A stretch of 24,150 bases of DNA from Mycobacteriaceae bacterium (GTDB taxonomy: Bacteria; Actinomycetota; Actinomycetes; Mycobacteriales; Mycobacteriaceae): contig JABFVX010000029.1 of assembly GCA_013362555.1 (NCBI GenBank), positions 1-24,150 of the forward strand, written 5' to 3'. The translations under genes were made by a program, and so were the position numbers. Every line of letters starts with the position of its first letter. Position 1 is the first letter of the stretch. The notes beneath the pieces are model-generated. The model was given only the letters and a program-made list of their open reading frames with translations. It was not told the origin of the DNA and ran no database searches. This document shows, piece by piece, positions 8,162-14,625 of this stretch.

Positions 8162-8569
8162 ATGCGAGCAAGCGGAACATTCGAGGTCAAGGCGTTCGTC
8201 CCGACAGATGTCGCGGTAGACCCGGAGATCAAGACGGCGTTGCCGGTGGGCGTCGCCACCATGGAGAAGCGGTTCGCCGGTGACGTAACCGGGCGGGCCG
8301 CGACGGTGTTCACCTCGGCCTTCGACCAGGCCGCCGGGGTCGGCACCTACGTCGCCCTGGAGTCGTTCGAGGGCGAGTTGAACGGCAGGCAGGGGACGTT
8401 CAATTTCCTGCACTCGGCATCGACCACCGGCAGCGACCGCGCGGGCGAGTACTTCCTGATCGTGCCGCTCAGCGGCACTGGCGAGTTGGCAGGCATCACC
8501 GGCGACGGCGGCATCGCCGTCGACCCGGACGGCACCCACCGCATCTGGTTCGACTACACCCTGGACTGA
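8162..8569 (+). CDS. DUF3224 domain protein
   Basis: A 135-residue protein matching the DUF3224 pattern, a small beta-barrel fold of unknown function. Features: a start MRASGTFEVKAFVPTDVAVD, the segment MEKRFAGDVTGRA, the central GTYVALESFEGELNGRQGTF, and the glycine-rich end GTGELAGITGDGGIAVDPDG followed by HRIWFDYTL. There is no signal peptide or membrane segment, so it is cytoplasmic. ATG 8162 has no Shine-Dalgarno sequence but does have a -10-like TAGTTT 7 nt upstream. It lies 57 nt downstream of lepA and is followed by the split palindrome copy 5. The biochemical role is not known. Confidence 0.8.
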   Translation: MRASGTFEVKAFVPTDVAVDPEIKTALPVGVATMEKRFAGDVTGRAATVFTSAFDQAAGVGTYVALESFEGELNGRQGTFNFLHSASTTGSDRAGEYFLIVPLSGTGELAGITGDGGIAVDPDGTHRIWFDYTLD

Positions 8570-8589
8570 TATTTTCTGCGTTTCGAACC

Positions 8590-8714
8590 TCCAGAATGAC
8601 CCGTGACGTGCGGTATTGAATGGCGCTGTTCGCGAGGCCCTGCGGTGTTACGCAGGCTGCCTCCTCGGGCCGCCGTCTCACAGCGCGGCGAAGCACGTCA
8701 CGGGTCATTCTGGA
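8590..8714. repeat. Intergenic palindrome, copy 5, split by an 81-nt structured insert
   Basis: The left arm at 8590-8611 (TCCAGAATGACCCGTGACGT plus GC) and right arm at 8693-8714 are perfect 22-bp complements, identical to copy 2. The loop is replaced by 81 nt (8612-8692). The insert contains its own nested stems: GCGCTGT 8623-8629 with ACAGCGC 8680-8686, GAGGC 8634-8638 with GCCTC 8659-8663, and CCTGCG 8639-8644 with CGCAGG 8651-8656 around the loop GTGTTA. It lies between two rightward genes. It may be a full-length miniature element with 22-bp terminal inverted repeats, or a palindrome that received an insertion at its loop. Confidence 0.9.
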
Positions 8715-8748
8715 CAATCAGTTTTGGCGCCCGCTCCACCCCCGTGAC

Positions 8749-8754
8749 TAGGCT
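8749..8754 (+). promoter_or_regulatory. Possible -10 box of the nitronate monooxygenase-like gene
   Basis: TAGGCT, 34 nt upstream of ATG 8788 and just after the split palindrome. No good -35 box was found at standard spacing. Confidence 0.28.
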
Positions 8755-8787
8755 CGGGGCGACGAGCGTCGTGGAGGGAGCCGGAAC

Positions 8788-9741
8788 ATGATCGACACGT
8801 GGCTGACCCGGGAGCTGGGATTGGCGGTTCCGATCATCGGGGCGCCGATGGGCGGGCGGTCCGGGGGCGAGCTGGCCGGGGCGGTGTCCGCCGCGGGCGG
8901 GCTCGGCATGCTGGGCGCGGCCCGGTACACCGACGCGGACTGGCTTGCCCGCGAATCCGGGAAAGCGCGCCGGATCGGCACGAAATTCGGCATCGGCCTG
9001 ATGACATGGTCGCTGGGCGAAGACGACGATCTGCTGGTCGCGGCCATCGCCGCCAAGCCCGACCTGATCTCGCTGTCCTTCGGCGACCCCGCTCCGTACG
9101 TAGACCGGATTCTGTTGGCGGGCATACCCGTAGCCGCGCAGGTCCAGACCCTCGAAGATCTGAAGATGGCTGAGCGCGCCGGGATCGACCTGGTCATCGC
9201 GCAAGGCGGCGAGGCGGGCGGGCACACCGGGCGTATCGGCACGCTGCCGCTGCTGCAGGAGGTCCTGGAGAACACGTCGCTGCCCGTCGTGGCGGCAGGC
9301 GGCATCGCCACCGGCCGCGGCCTGGCCGCGGTGCTCGCCGCGGGCGCCGAAGGAGCGCTCGTCGGGACCGCCTTGCTGGCCAGCCCCGAGGCCGACGGGC
9401 CGGAGTTCGCCAAACAGCGGGTCCTCGCCGCCCGCAGCGCCGACACCGTGTACACCTCGGTATTCGACGTGGCCCGCCAGCAGCCGTGGCCGGACCGCTG
9501 GGGCGGGCGGGCCATACGCAACACCTTCAGCGACCGCTGGCACACCGGCGAGGTCACGGGAGCCGAACACCTCCCGCCCGACGCCGACGCGATGGCCGCC
9601 GACTACGACCCCGCCGACCCCGATCTCGGCGTGGTCTACGCGGGCCAAGCCGCGGGCCTCGTCACCGAGCCGCGCGCCGCCGGAAAAGTCGTCCACGCCA
9701 TAGCGTCCCAGGCCGAAGATCTCCTGGCCCGCTTCCGCTGA
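8788..9741 (+). CDS. Nitronate monooxygenase-like FMN flavoprotein
   Basis: A 317-residue TIM-barrel flavoprotein of the nitronate monooxygenase (2-nitropropane dioxygenase) family, which oxidises alkyl nitronates using FMN and oxygen. Seen in the sequence: an N-terminal PIIGAPMGGRSGGELAGAVS, SLSFGDP, the signature AQGGEAGGHTGR near 135-146, and the FMN-phosphate loop VVAAGGIATGRG near 169-180 followed by AEGALVGTALLAS. ATG 8788 has GGAGGGAG at 8773-8780, spacing 7. The same fold also houses enoyl-ACP reductase FabK-like enzymes, so the true substrate is not settled. It is a single gene that converges on rtcB, with an unrelated strong hairpin between them. Confidence 0.82.
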   Translation: MIDTWLTRELGLAVPIIGAPMGGRSGGELAGAVSAAGGLGMLGAARYTDADWLARESGKARRIGTKFGIGLMTWSLGEDDDLLVAAIAAKPDLISLSFGDPAPYVDRILLAGIPVAAQVQTLEDLKMAERAGIDLVIAQGGEAGGHTGRIGTLPLLQEVLENTSLPVVAAGGIATGRGLAAVLAAGAEGALVGTALLASPEADGPEFAKQRVLAARSADTVYTSVFDVARQQPWPDRWGGRAIRNTFSDRWHTGEVTGAEHLPPDADAMAADYDPADPDLGVVYAGQAAGLVTEPRAAGKVVHAIASQAEDLLARFR

Positions 9742-9746
9742 CCCCG

Positions 9747-9795
9747 CCCGAATGCGTCCTTCATTCGAACAGTGTGAATGAAGGACGCATTCGGG
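9747..9795. terminator. Strong hairpin of a different family (20-bp stem)
   Basis: CCCGAATGCGTCCTTCATTC at 9747-9766 pairs perfectly with 9776-9795, leaving the 9-nt loop GAACAGTGT. It starts 6 nt after the stop at 9741 and ends 3 nt before the rtcB stop at 9799, so it should act as a bidirectional terminator at this convergent junction. The sequence is unrelated to the CCAGAAYGACCC palindromes that occupy other junctions. Confidence 0.85.
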
Positions 9796-9798
9796 ACC

Positions 9799-10992
9799 TC
9801 AGCCCTTGACGCAGATCAGCTGGCGCAGGCGGGCGACGACCTCGACGAGGTCGGCCTGGGCCGAGATGACCTCTTCCAGGTCCTTGTACGCGCCGGGGAT
9901 TTCGTCGTTCACGCCGGAGTCCTTGCGGCACTCCACGCCTTCGGTCTGCGCGGCCAGGTCGGCCAGACTGAAGGTGCGCTTGGCGGCGGCGCGACTCATC
10001 TTGCGGCCCGCGCCGTGCGACGCGGACTGGTACGACCACGGGTTGCCCAGCCCGCGCACGATGTAGGTGCCGGTGGCCATCGAGCCCGGGATGATGCCGA
10101 GCTCGCCCTTGCCCGCGCGGATAGCGCCCTTGCGGGTGACCAGCACCGGGACCCCGTCGTAGACCTCCTCGGACACGTAGTTGTGGTGGCAGGAGATGGT
10201 GTCCTCCCACCGGCACAGCTTCGGTCCGAACTCCTTGGTCACCACGTTCTGGGCCAGCGCGAGCATCACCGCCCGGTTGCGCCGCGCGTACTCCTGCGCC
10301 CAGAACAGGTCTCGGCGGTAGTCGTCCATCTTCTTGGTGCCCGCGATGAACACCGCCAAGTCCGGGTCCGGCAGATCCTGGTTGTGCGGCAGTCGCCGAG
10401 CCATCTCGATGTGCTGCTCGGCGAGTTCCTTGCCGATGTTGCGGGAGCCGGAGTGCAGCACCAGCCAGACCGCTCCGGCGTCGTCGGCGCACAGCTCGAG
10501 GAAGTGGTTGCCGGAGCCGAGGGTGCCCAGCTGGTGGCGGGCCTTGCCCTCGCGCTCGCGCACGCCGGGGATGAGCTCGTCGAAGCCCTTCCAGAAGTCG
10601 TACCAGCCGCGTTCCTTCAGGCCCGCGACGCCGCCCGGCTGCACCGCGTTCTTGTGCACTCCGCGGCCGACCGGGATGGCGCGCTCCAGCTTGTGCCGCA
10701 GCTTGTACAGGTCGTCGGGCAGGTTCTCGACGGTGAGCGAGGACTTGGCCGCGGTCATCCCGCAGCCGATGTCGACGCCGACGGCCGCGGGCGACACCGC
10801 GTCGCGCATGGCGATCACCGAGCCGACGGTCGCGCCCTTGCCGTAGTGCACGTCCGGCATCACCGCGACGCCGTGCACCCACGGCAGGTTCGCCACGTTG
10901 CGCAGCTGCTCCGCCACCTTCGCCTCGACGCCCGCCGGGTCGGTCCAGATCCGGATCGGAACACGTCCACCCCGCAGAATCTCGTGCGGCAT
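9799..10992 (-). CDS. rtcB: RtcB RNA-splicing ligase
   Basis: A 397-residue RtcB ligase, which joins RNA 2',3'-cyclic phosphate (via 3'-phosphate) ends to 5'-OH ends using GTP and Mn2+. Motifs: MPDVHYGKG (45-53), GVDIGCGM with the Mn ligand Cys77 (72-79), GSGNHFLE with His163, LHSGSRNIG with His180, CHHNYVSEE (268-276), GSMATGTY (303-310), and SHGAGR whose His326 is the likely guanylylated residue. Length is typical. ATG 10992 has GGAAGGAGA directly upstream; a further in-frame start at 11019 would add 9 residues. No archease, rtcA or rtcR lies nearby. The substrate in actinobacteria, tRNA or damaged RNA, is not known from the context. Confidence 0.94.
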   Translation of the reverse strand: MPHEILRGGRVPIRIWTDPAGVEAKVAEQLRNVANLPWVHGVAVMPDVHYGKGATVGSVIAMRDAVSPAAVGVDIGCGMTAAKSSLTVENLPDDLYKLRHKLERAIPVGRGVHKNAVQPGGVAGLKERGWYDFWKGFDELIPGVREREGKARHQLGTLGSGNHFLELCADDAGAVWLVLHSGSRNIGKELAEQHIEMARRLPHNQDLPDPDLAVFIAGTKKMDDYRRDLFWAQEYARRNRAVMLALAQNVVTKEFGPKLCRWEDTISCHHNYVSEEVYDGVPVLVTRKGAIRAGKGELGIIPGSMATGTYIVRGLGNPWSYQSASHGAGRKMSRAAAKRTFSLADLAAQTEGVECRKDSGVNDEIPGAYKDLEEVISAQADLVEVVARLRQLICVKG

Positions 10993-11095
10993 GATGTCTC
11001 CTTCCGATAGTCCGACCATGCCGTTGTTCGTCGACTATGACGCCACGAATCCGCCTGCGGTTTCAACGGATTAATTCCGGACTGACCCTCCTGAG

Positions 11096-11150
11096 CCTCC
11101 GGGATGACCCGTGACGTGCGTTCAACGCACGTCACGGGTCATCCTGGAGG
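11096..11150. repeat. Intergenic palindrome, copy 6 (divergent region)
   Basis: A 27+1+27 bp inverted repeat centred on C11123 with a single mismatch (G11101 against T11145). The core TGACCCGTGACGTGCGTT is identical to copy 2, while the ends differ (CCTCCGGGA instead of AGTCCAGAA). It lies between rtcB (leftward) and the small membrane gene (rightward), both reading away from it, so neither transcript would end here. Confidence 0.92.
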
Positions 11151-11172
11151 TTTGCAAAGCCGGCGGGCGTTG

Positions 11173-11178
11173 TAGGCT
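11173..11178 (+). promoter_or_regulatory. Probable leaderless -10 box of the small membrane gene
   Basis: TAGGCT lies 6 nt before GTG 11185, with TTGCAA at 11152-11157 (15-nt spacing) as a possible -35. No Shine-Dalgarno sequence lies between the hexamer and the start codon. Confidence 0.45.
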
Positions 11179-11184
11179 GGCGGC

Positions 11185-11472
11185 GTGCTGCGAAGTGTCG
11201 CGGGCTGGTGGGACAGCCTGGAGCTGTGGGTTGTCGGACTGCCGTTCGTCCTGCAGGTGGCGGTGATGATCGGGGTGATCCTGCCGGTCGGGTATGTGCT
11301 CGCCACCGGGCTGGAGCGGGTGATCAACGCCGTCTTCGACCGCCTGCACGAGATCGACAGCGTCTATGAGCTGCAAGCAGAGGTCCCGACCTACGTGGAA
11401 GGCGGCATGCCGGACACCGAACGCCGAACAGCGGGGGCACTGTCCGGCGTCGGCGGGAACGGGGCGGTCTAG
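11185..11472 (+). CDS. Small single-pass membrane protein, unknown function
   Basis: A 95-residue protein with one hydrophobic segment (about residues 14-40: LWVVGLPFVLQVAVMIGVIL, then PVGYVLATGLE), followed by a soluble C-terminal tail with the acidic stretch FDRLHEIDSVYELQAEVP. I do not recognise a family. The position directly upstream of the sulfate-transport operon matches, from memory, the small proteins Rv2401/Rv2401A next to M. tuberculosis subI, so it may be a conserved Mycobacteriales protein. The GTG start is supported by the -10-like TAGGCT 6 nt upstream. Its stop TAG touches the ATG of the next micro-gene. Confidence 0.68.
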   Translation: MLRSVAGWWDSLELWVVGLPFVLQVAVMIGVILPVGYVLATGLERVINAVFDRLHEIDSVYELQAEVPTYVEGGMPDTERRTAGALSGVGGNGAV

Positions 11473-11550
11473 ATGCCGCGCTCGCGTGTTCAGCTCGCCC
11501 TCATCGGCTTGCTCGTGCTGATCGTGCTCACCTGGCTGTTCACTAGGTAA
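11473..11550 (+). CDS. 25-residue membrane micro-protein
   Basis: ATG 11473 follows the upstream TAG with no gap. The product MPRSRVQLALIGLLVLIVLT plus WLFTR is a basic N-terminus followed by a single hydrophobic helix, and it ends with TAA at 11550. The exact abutment suggests stop-start re-initiation and co-expression with the 95-residue membrane protein; together they may form a small membrane complex. The evidence is only the reading frame, the junction and the clean transmembrane pattern. It is too short for standard gene finders. Confidence 0.5.
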   Translation: MPRSRVQLALIGLLVLIVLTWLFTR

Positions 11551-11614
11551 CCACTCAGCAAACATACCGAAAGTTGGGTTTGAGGGCAAGTCGGCGGACG
11601 GCGTGTCGGTGTTG

Positions 11615-11620
11615 TACAGT
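11615..11620 (+). promoter_or_regulatory. Probable leaderless -10 box of the sulfate operon leader
   Basis: TACAGT lies 7 nt before the GTG at 11628. No Shine-Dalgarno sequence is present. This would be the promoter of the leader peptide and of the subI operon. Confidence 0.5.
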
Positions 11621-11627
11621 TTCTGCC

Positions 11628-11717
11628 GTGCCCGCATCCGCTTCATCTCCGATCCGCCACATCTTGGCGTTGATCTCGGTGGGCATGCTCTCGGTCGCCG
11701 ACGTGCACTGTCGCTGA
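11628..11717 (+). CDS. Leaderless cysteine-type leader peptide upstream of subI
   Basis: A 29-codon ORF, GTG 11628 to TGA 11717, ending ...GMLSVADVHCR-stop. The start lies 7 nt after TACAGT and has no ribosome binding site. M. smegmatis has leaderless Cys-rich small ORFs (Ms4533A upstream of the sulfate-binding gene and Ms4527A) that act as cysteine-responsive attenuators; position, leaderless start and the ADVHCR ending fit the Ms4533A type. Here only one Cys codon is present, immediately before Arg and stop. Ribosome stalling at Cys28 when cysteine is low could alter the downstream hairpins (11719-11736 and 11737-11757) and so regulate subI-cysTWA. Regulation is inferred. Confidence 0.6.
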   Translation: MPASASSPIRHILALISVGMLSVADVHCR

Positions 11718-11718
11718 C

Positions 11719-11757
11719 GGTCGGGCCTTCCTGACCCGCAGGAGCGTCCGGCCTGCG
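11719..11757 (+). promoter_or_regulatory. Candidate attenuator hairpins after the leader peptide
   Basis: Two adjacent stems follow the leader stop codon. GGTCGGG (11719-11725) pairs with CCTGACC (11730-11736), including one G-U, around the loop CCTT. CGCAGG (11737-11742) pairs with CCTGCG (11752-11757) around a 9-nt loop. No U-tract follows. They could form a Rho-type or translational attenuator, or control access to the region before subI. Confidence 0.35.
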
Positions 11758-11853
11758 CCGGGATGAGGAACAATAGGTTCCCTGAACTCATGTCCCGAAT
11801 TCGGCGCGTTTGGTCTCCCCTTCAGATCGATATCCACACCGAGGAAACCAGTC

Positions 11854-12891
11854 ATGAAACGTTTCTCCCGCGTGTTCGCCGCGGCCGCGCTCGTCACCGC
11901 AGGAGCCTTGGCGTTCACCGCGTGCGGCGGGGGTTCCAGCGACACCGCAGGCGGCTCGGCCGCGGCGGGCGGCGACGAGCTCAACTTGATCGCCTATGCC
12001 GTGCCCAAGCCCGGCTTCGACAAGGTGATCCCGTTGTTCAACGCCACCGACAAGGGCCGCGGGGTGAACATCAGGCAATCCTACGGACCCTCCGGCGACC
12101 AGTCGCGCAAGGTGGCCAACCACGCTCCGGCCGACGTGGTCAACTTCTCTGTGGAACCCGACGTCACCCGGCTGGTCAAGGCGGGCCTGATCGAGGAGAA
12201 CTGGAACGCCGACGCGAACAAGGGCGTCCCGTTCGGCTCCGTGGTGGCCATCGTCGTGCGCAAGGGCAACCCCAAGAACATCCGCGACTGGGACGACCTG
12301 CTGCGCCCGGACGTGCAGGTTGTGACGCCGAACCCGCAGAGCTCCGGCTCCGCCAAGTGGAACCTGCTCGCTCCGTACGCCGCCAAGAGCGACGGCGGAA
12401 AGAACCCGCAGGCGGGTCTGGACTTCATCGGCAAGCTGGTCACCGACCACATCAAGGTGCAGCCCAAGTCCGGTCGCGAGGCCACGGAGACCTTCCTTCA
12501 GGGCACCGGAGACGTGCTGCTGAGCTATGAGAACGAGGCCATCTTCGCCGAGGGCAAGGGCGACCCGATCGAGCACATCGTGCCGCCTGCCACGTTCAAG
12601 ATCGAGAACCCGGTCGCCGTGCTGAAGAACAGCGCGCACAAGGACCAGGCCGTCGCGTTCCGCGACTTCCTGTACACCGCCGACGCGCAGCGGGCCTGGG
12701 CGGCGGCGGGCTTCCGTCCGGTGGATCCGGCCGTGGCCGCCGAGACCGCCGCCCGCTTCCCCGCGCCTGCCGCCCTGTGGACCATCGCGGACCTGGGCGG
12801 CTGGAAGAAGGTCGACGCGGACCTGTTCGCCACGGGCGACAAGGGCTCGAAGGGCGCCATCACCGAGATCTACGAGAAGGCGACCCGATAG
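11854..12891 (+). CDS. subI: Sulfate/thiosulfate-binding lipoprotein
   Basis: The 345-residue extracytoplasmic solute-binding protein of the CysTWA importer, which captures sulfate or thiosulfate for cysteine synthesis. It has a lipoprotein signal peptide (MKRFSRVF, a hydrophobic core, lipobox FTAC with lipidated Cys24) and then a Gly/Ser linker. The sulfate-binding signature is clear: AYAVPKPGFDKVIPLFNATD and SYGPSGDQSRKV near 68-79, ADVVNFSVEPDVTRLVKAG, then TPNPQSSGSAKWNLLAPYA, and LLSYENEAIFA. ATG 11854 has GAGG at 11841-11844 (spacing 9). Its stop overlaps the cysT GTG by one base. It is the first structural gene after the leader peptide. Confidence 0.96.
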   Translation: MKRFSRVFAAAALVTAGALAFTACGGGSSDTAGGSAAAGGDELNLIAYAVPKPGFDKVIPLFNATDKGRGVNIRQSYGPSGDQSRKVANHAPADVVNFSVEPDVTRLVKAGLIEENWNADANKGVPFGSVVAIVVRKGNPKNIRDWDDLLRPDVQVVTPNPQSSGSAKWNLLAPYAAKSDGGKNPQAGLDFIGKLVTDHIKVQPKSGREATETFLQGTGDVLLSYENEAIFAEGKGDPIEHIVPPATFKIENPVAVLKNSAHKDQAVAFRDFLYTADAQRAWAAAGFRPVDPAVAAETAARFPAPAALWTIADLGGWKKVDADLFATGDKGSKGAITEIYEKATR

Positions 12892-13766
12892 TGAGCACGA
12901 CCGCTCCGGCGCCCGCTCAGCCCGAGCGGCAGGAGCAGCCCAAGCGCGCCCGGGTGTTGCGGTGGAGCCGGGTGACCGGGGCGGTCGGCCCGCTCGGCGC
13001 GGCCACCGCGGTGGTGTGGCTGTCGGTGATCGTGCTGCTGCCGCTGGCGGCCCTGACGGTGACCTCGTTCGACGAGGGCTGGTCCGGTTTCGTCGACGCG
13101 CTCACCGCGCCGTCGGCGCTGGCTTCGCTGCGGATCACCGTGCTGGTGTCGGCCATGGTCGCGGTGCTGAACCTCGTGATGGGCACGCTGGTCGCCTGGG
13201 TGCTCGTCCGCGACGACTTCCCCGGCAAGGGCGTGGTGAACGCGCTGATCGACTTGCCGTTCGCGTTGCCGACCATTGTCGCCAGTATTGTGCTGCTCTC
13301 GCTGTACGGTCCGGACTCGCCGGTCAACATCCACCTCAACGCCACCCAGCCCGGCCTGGTTGTGGCGCTGGCCTTCGTGACGCTGCCGTTCGTGGTGCGT
13401 TCGGTGCAGCCAGTGCTGATCGAGGCGGACCGCGAGGTGGAGCAGGCGGCCGCGTCGCTGGGCGCAGGCAACTGGACCACCTTCCGCGTGATCGTGCTGC
13501 CCGCCCTGCTGCCCGCGATGCTGGGCGGCGCTGGGCTGGCGTTCGCGCGGGCCATCGGCGAGTTCGGCTCGGTGGTGCTCATCGGCGGCAACATTCCCAA
13601 GCACACGCAGGTCGCCTCCCAATACATCCAGCAGCAGATCGAGGTCGACCGGCCGCTCAACGCGGCGGCGGTCTCGGTGGCGCTGCTGGTGATCTCCTTC
13701 GTCACGCTGCTGGCGCTGCGCCTGTTCGCCGAGCGGAACCTGCGCAAGGAGGACTCCGACCGATGA
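12891..13766 (+). CDS. cysT: Sulfate ABC transporter permease CysT
   Basis: A 291-residue inner-membrane permease with a cytoplasmic N-terminus of about 35 residues and about six membrane helices. The EAA loop that docks on the ATPase is at about 182-206 (EVEQAAASLGAGNWTTFRVI, then LPALLP). Also typical are DLPFALPTIVASIVL and ARAIGEFGSVVLIGGNIP. GTG 12891 is chosen because it overlaps the subI stop (TAGTG) and gives a normal length; upstream in-frame codons lie inside subI. The stop TGA forms ATGA with the start of a 19-codon ORF that is preceded by a strong AAGGAGG at 13746-13752. Confidence 0.95.
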   Translation: MSTTAPAPAQPERQEQPKRARVLRWSRVTGAVGPLGAATAVVWLSVIVLLPLAALTVTSFDEGWSGFVDALTAPSALASLRITVLVSAMVAVLNLVMGTLVAWVLVRDDFPGKGVVNALIDLPFALPTIVASIVLLSLYGPDSPVNIHLNATQPGLVVALAFVTLPFVVRSVQPVLIEADREVEQAAASLGAGNWTTFRVIVLPALLPAMLGGAGLAFARAIGEFGSVVLIGGNIPKHTQVASQYIQQQIEVDRPLNAAAVSVALLVISFVTLLALRLFAERNLRKEDSDR

Positions 13767-13822
13767 CAAGCATTCGGAGGCTGCGGTCGTTCTGCGCGGC
13801 CCGCGGGAGGGCAGTCCGATGA
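13763..13822 (+). CDS. 19-codon micro-ORF bridging cysT and cysW
   Basis: ATG 13763 overlaps the cysT stop (ATGA) and has AAGGAGG 10 nt upstream. The peptide MTSIRRLRSFCAARGRAVR ends with TGA 13820-13822, which overlaps the cysW ATG at 13819 (ATGA). The ORF thus links the two permease genes by stop-start overlaps on both sides. It may be a coupling peptide, or the relic of an older cysW N-terminus cut off by a frameshift. It is basic, contains one Cys and has no family resemblance. Confidence 0.4.
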   Translation: MTSIRRLRSFCAARGRAVR

Positions 13823-14625
13823 ACATTTCCGCCAAAGCCAGGATTTCGATGCGGGCGCTCGCATTGGGGTACCTGTTCGTGCTGCTGGTGCTGCCCCTGG
13901 TGATCATCCTGTGGCGGTCCTTCGCCGACGGGATCGGGGCCTTCTTCGATTCGGTCAGCACCCCGGCCGCCATTGCGGCGCTGGACCTTTCGGTTCTCAT
14001 CGTGGCGATCGTGGTGCCGATCAACGTGATCTTCGGCGTGGCCACCGCACTGGCCTTGGTGCGCGGACGCTTTCCCGGTCGCAGGCTGCTGCAGAGCGTC
14101 GTGGACTTGCCGTTCGCCGTCTCGCCGGTGGTGGTCGGCGTGGCGCTGATCATGCTGTGGGGCGTGGGCGGCTGGTTCGGGGATGTCGAGAACCTCGGCT
14201 TCCGAGTCATTTTCGGGCTTCCGGGCATGGTCATTGCGACGCTCTTCGTGACGCTGCCGTTCGTGGTGCGCGAGGTGGAGCCGGTGCTGCACGAGATCGG
14301 CGACGAACAGGAACAGGCCGCCGCCACGCTCGGCGCGTCGAAATGGCAGACGTTCTGGCGGATCACGCTGCCGTCGATTCGGTGGGGCCTGACCTACGGC
14401 ATCGTGCTCACCGTGGCCCGCGCGCTCGGCGAATTCGGCGCGGTGATCATGGTGTCGTCCGGCTTCCCCGGCGAGTCGCAGACGCTGACCCTGCTCGTCG
14501 AGGGCCGCTACATCAACGACCACAACACTTTTGGAGCCTACTGTGCGGCGACGTTGTTGATGGGGTTGGCGTTGGTGACGTTGTTGCTGATGACGGTGCT
14601 GGACCGGAAGCGAGGGCGACCGTGA
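13819..14625 (+). CDS. cysW: Sulfate ABC transporter permease CysW
   Basis: A 268-residue inner-membrane permease, partner of CysT. It has about six hydrophobic helices, the EAA loop EQAAATLGASKWQTFWRITL at about 165-184, DLPFAVSPVVVGVALIMLWG, and the late ARALGEFGAVIMVSSG. ATG 13819 has GGAGGG at 13806-13811, spacing 7. The last 37 residues, from IND at 232, are encoded by the first copy of a tandem repeat whose second copy follows as a separate ORF. The repeated core uses many TTG leucine codons, unlike the CTG/CTC-rich remainder. The terminal KRGRP follows directly after the last transmembrane helix. Confidence 0.94.
   Translation: MNISAKARISMRALALGYLFVLLVLPLVIILWRSFADGIGAFFDSVSTPAAIAALDLSVLIVAIVVPINVIFGVATALALVRGRFPGRRLLQSVVDLPFAVSPVVVGVALIMLWGVGGWFGDVENLGFRVIFGLPGMVIATLFVTLPFVVREVEPVLHEIGDEQEQAAATLGASKWQTFWRITLPSIRWGLTYGIVLTVARALGEFGAVIMVSSGFPGESQTLTLLVEGRYINDHNTFGAYCAATLLMGLALVTLLLMTVLDRKRGRP

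Noticed and set aside
8612..8692. Insertion sequence in the split palindrome
   Set aside because: At 81 nt it cannot encode a transposase, and no target-site duplication was found. It is reported as a structured insert of unknown origin instead.
12870..14366. 498-codon minus-strand ORF opposite cysT and cysW
   Set aside because: It is low-complexity Ser/Thr/Arg composition with no motif, whereas the plus-strand permeases are coupled to subI.
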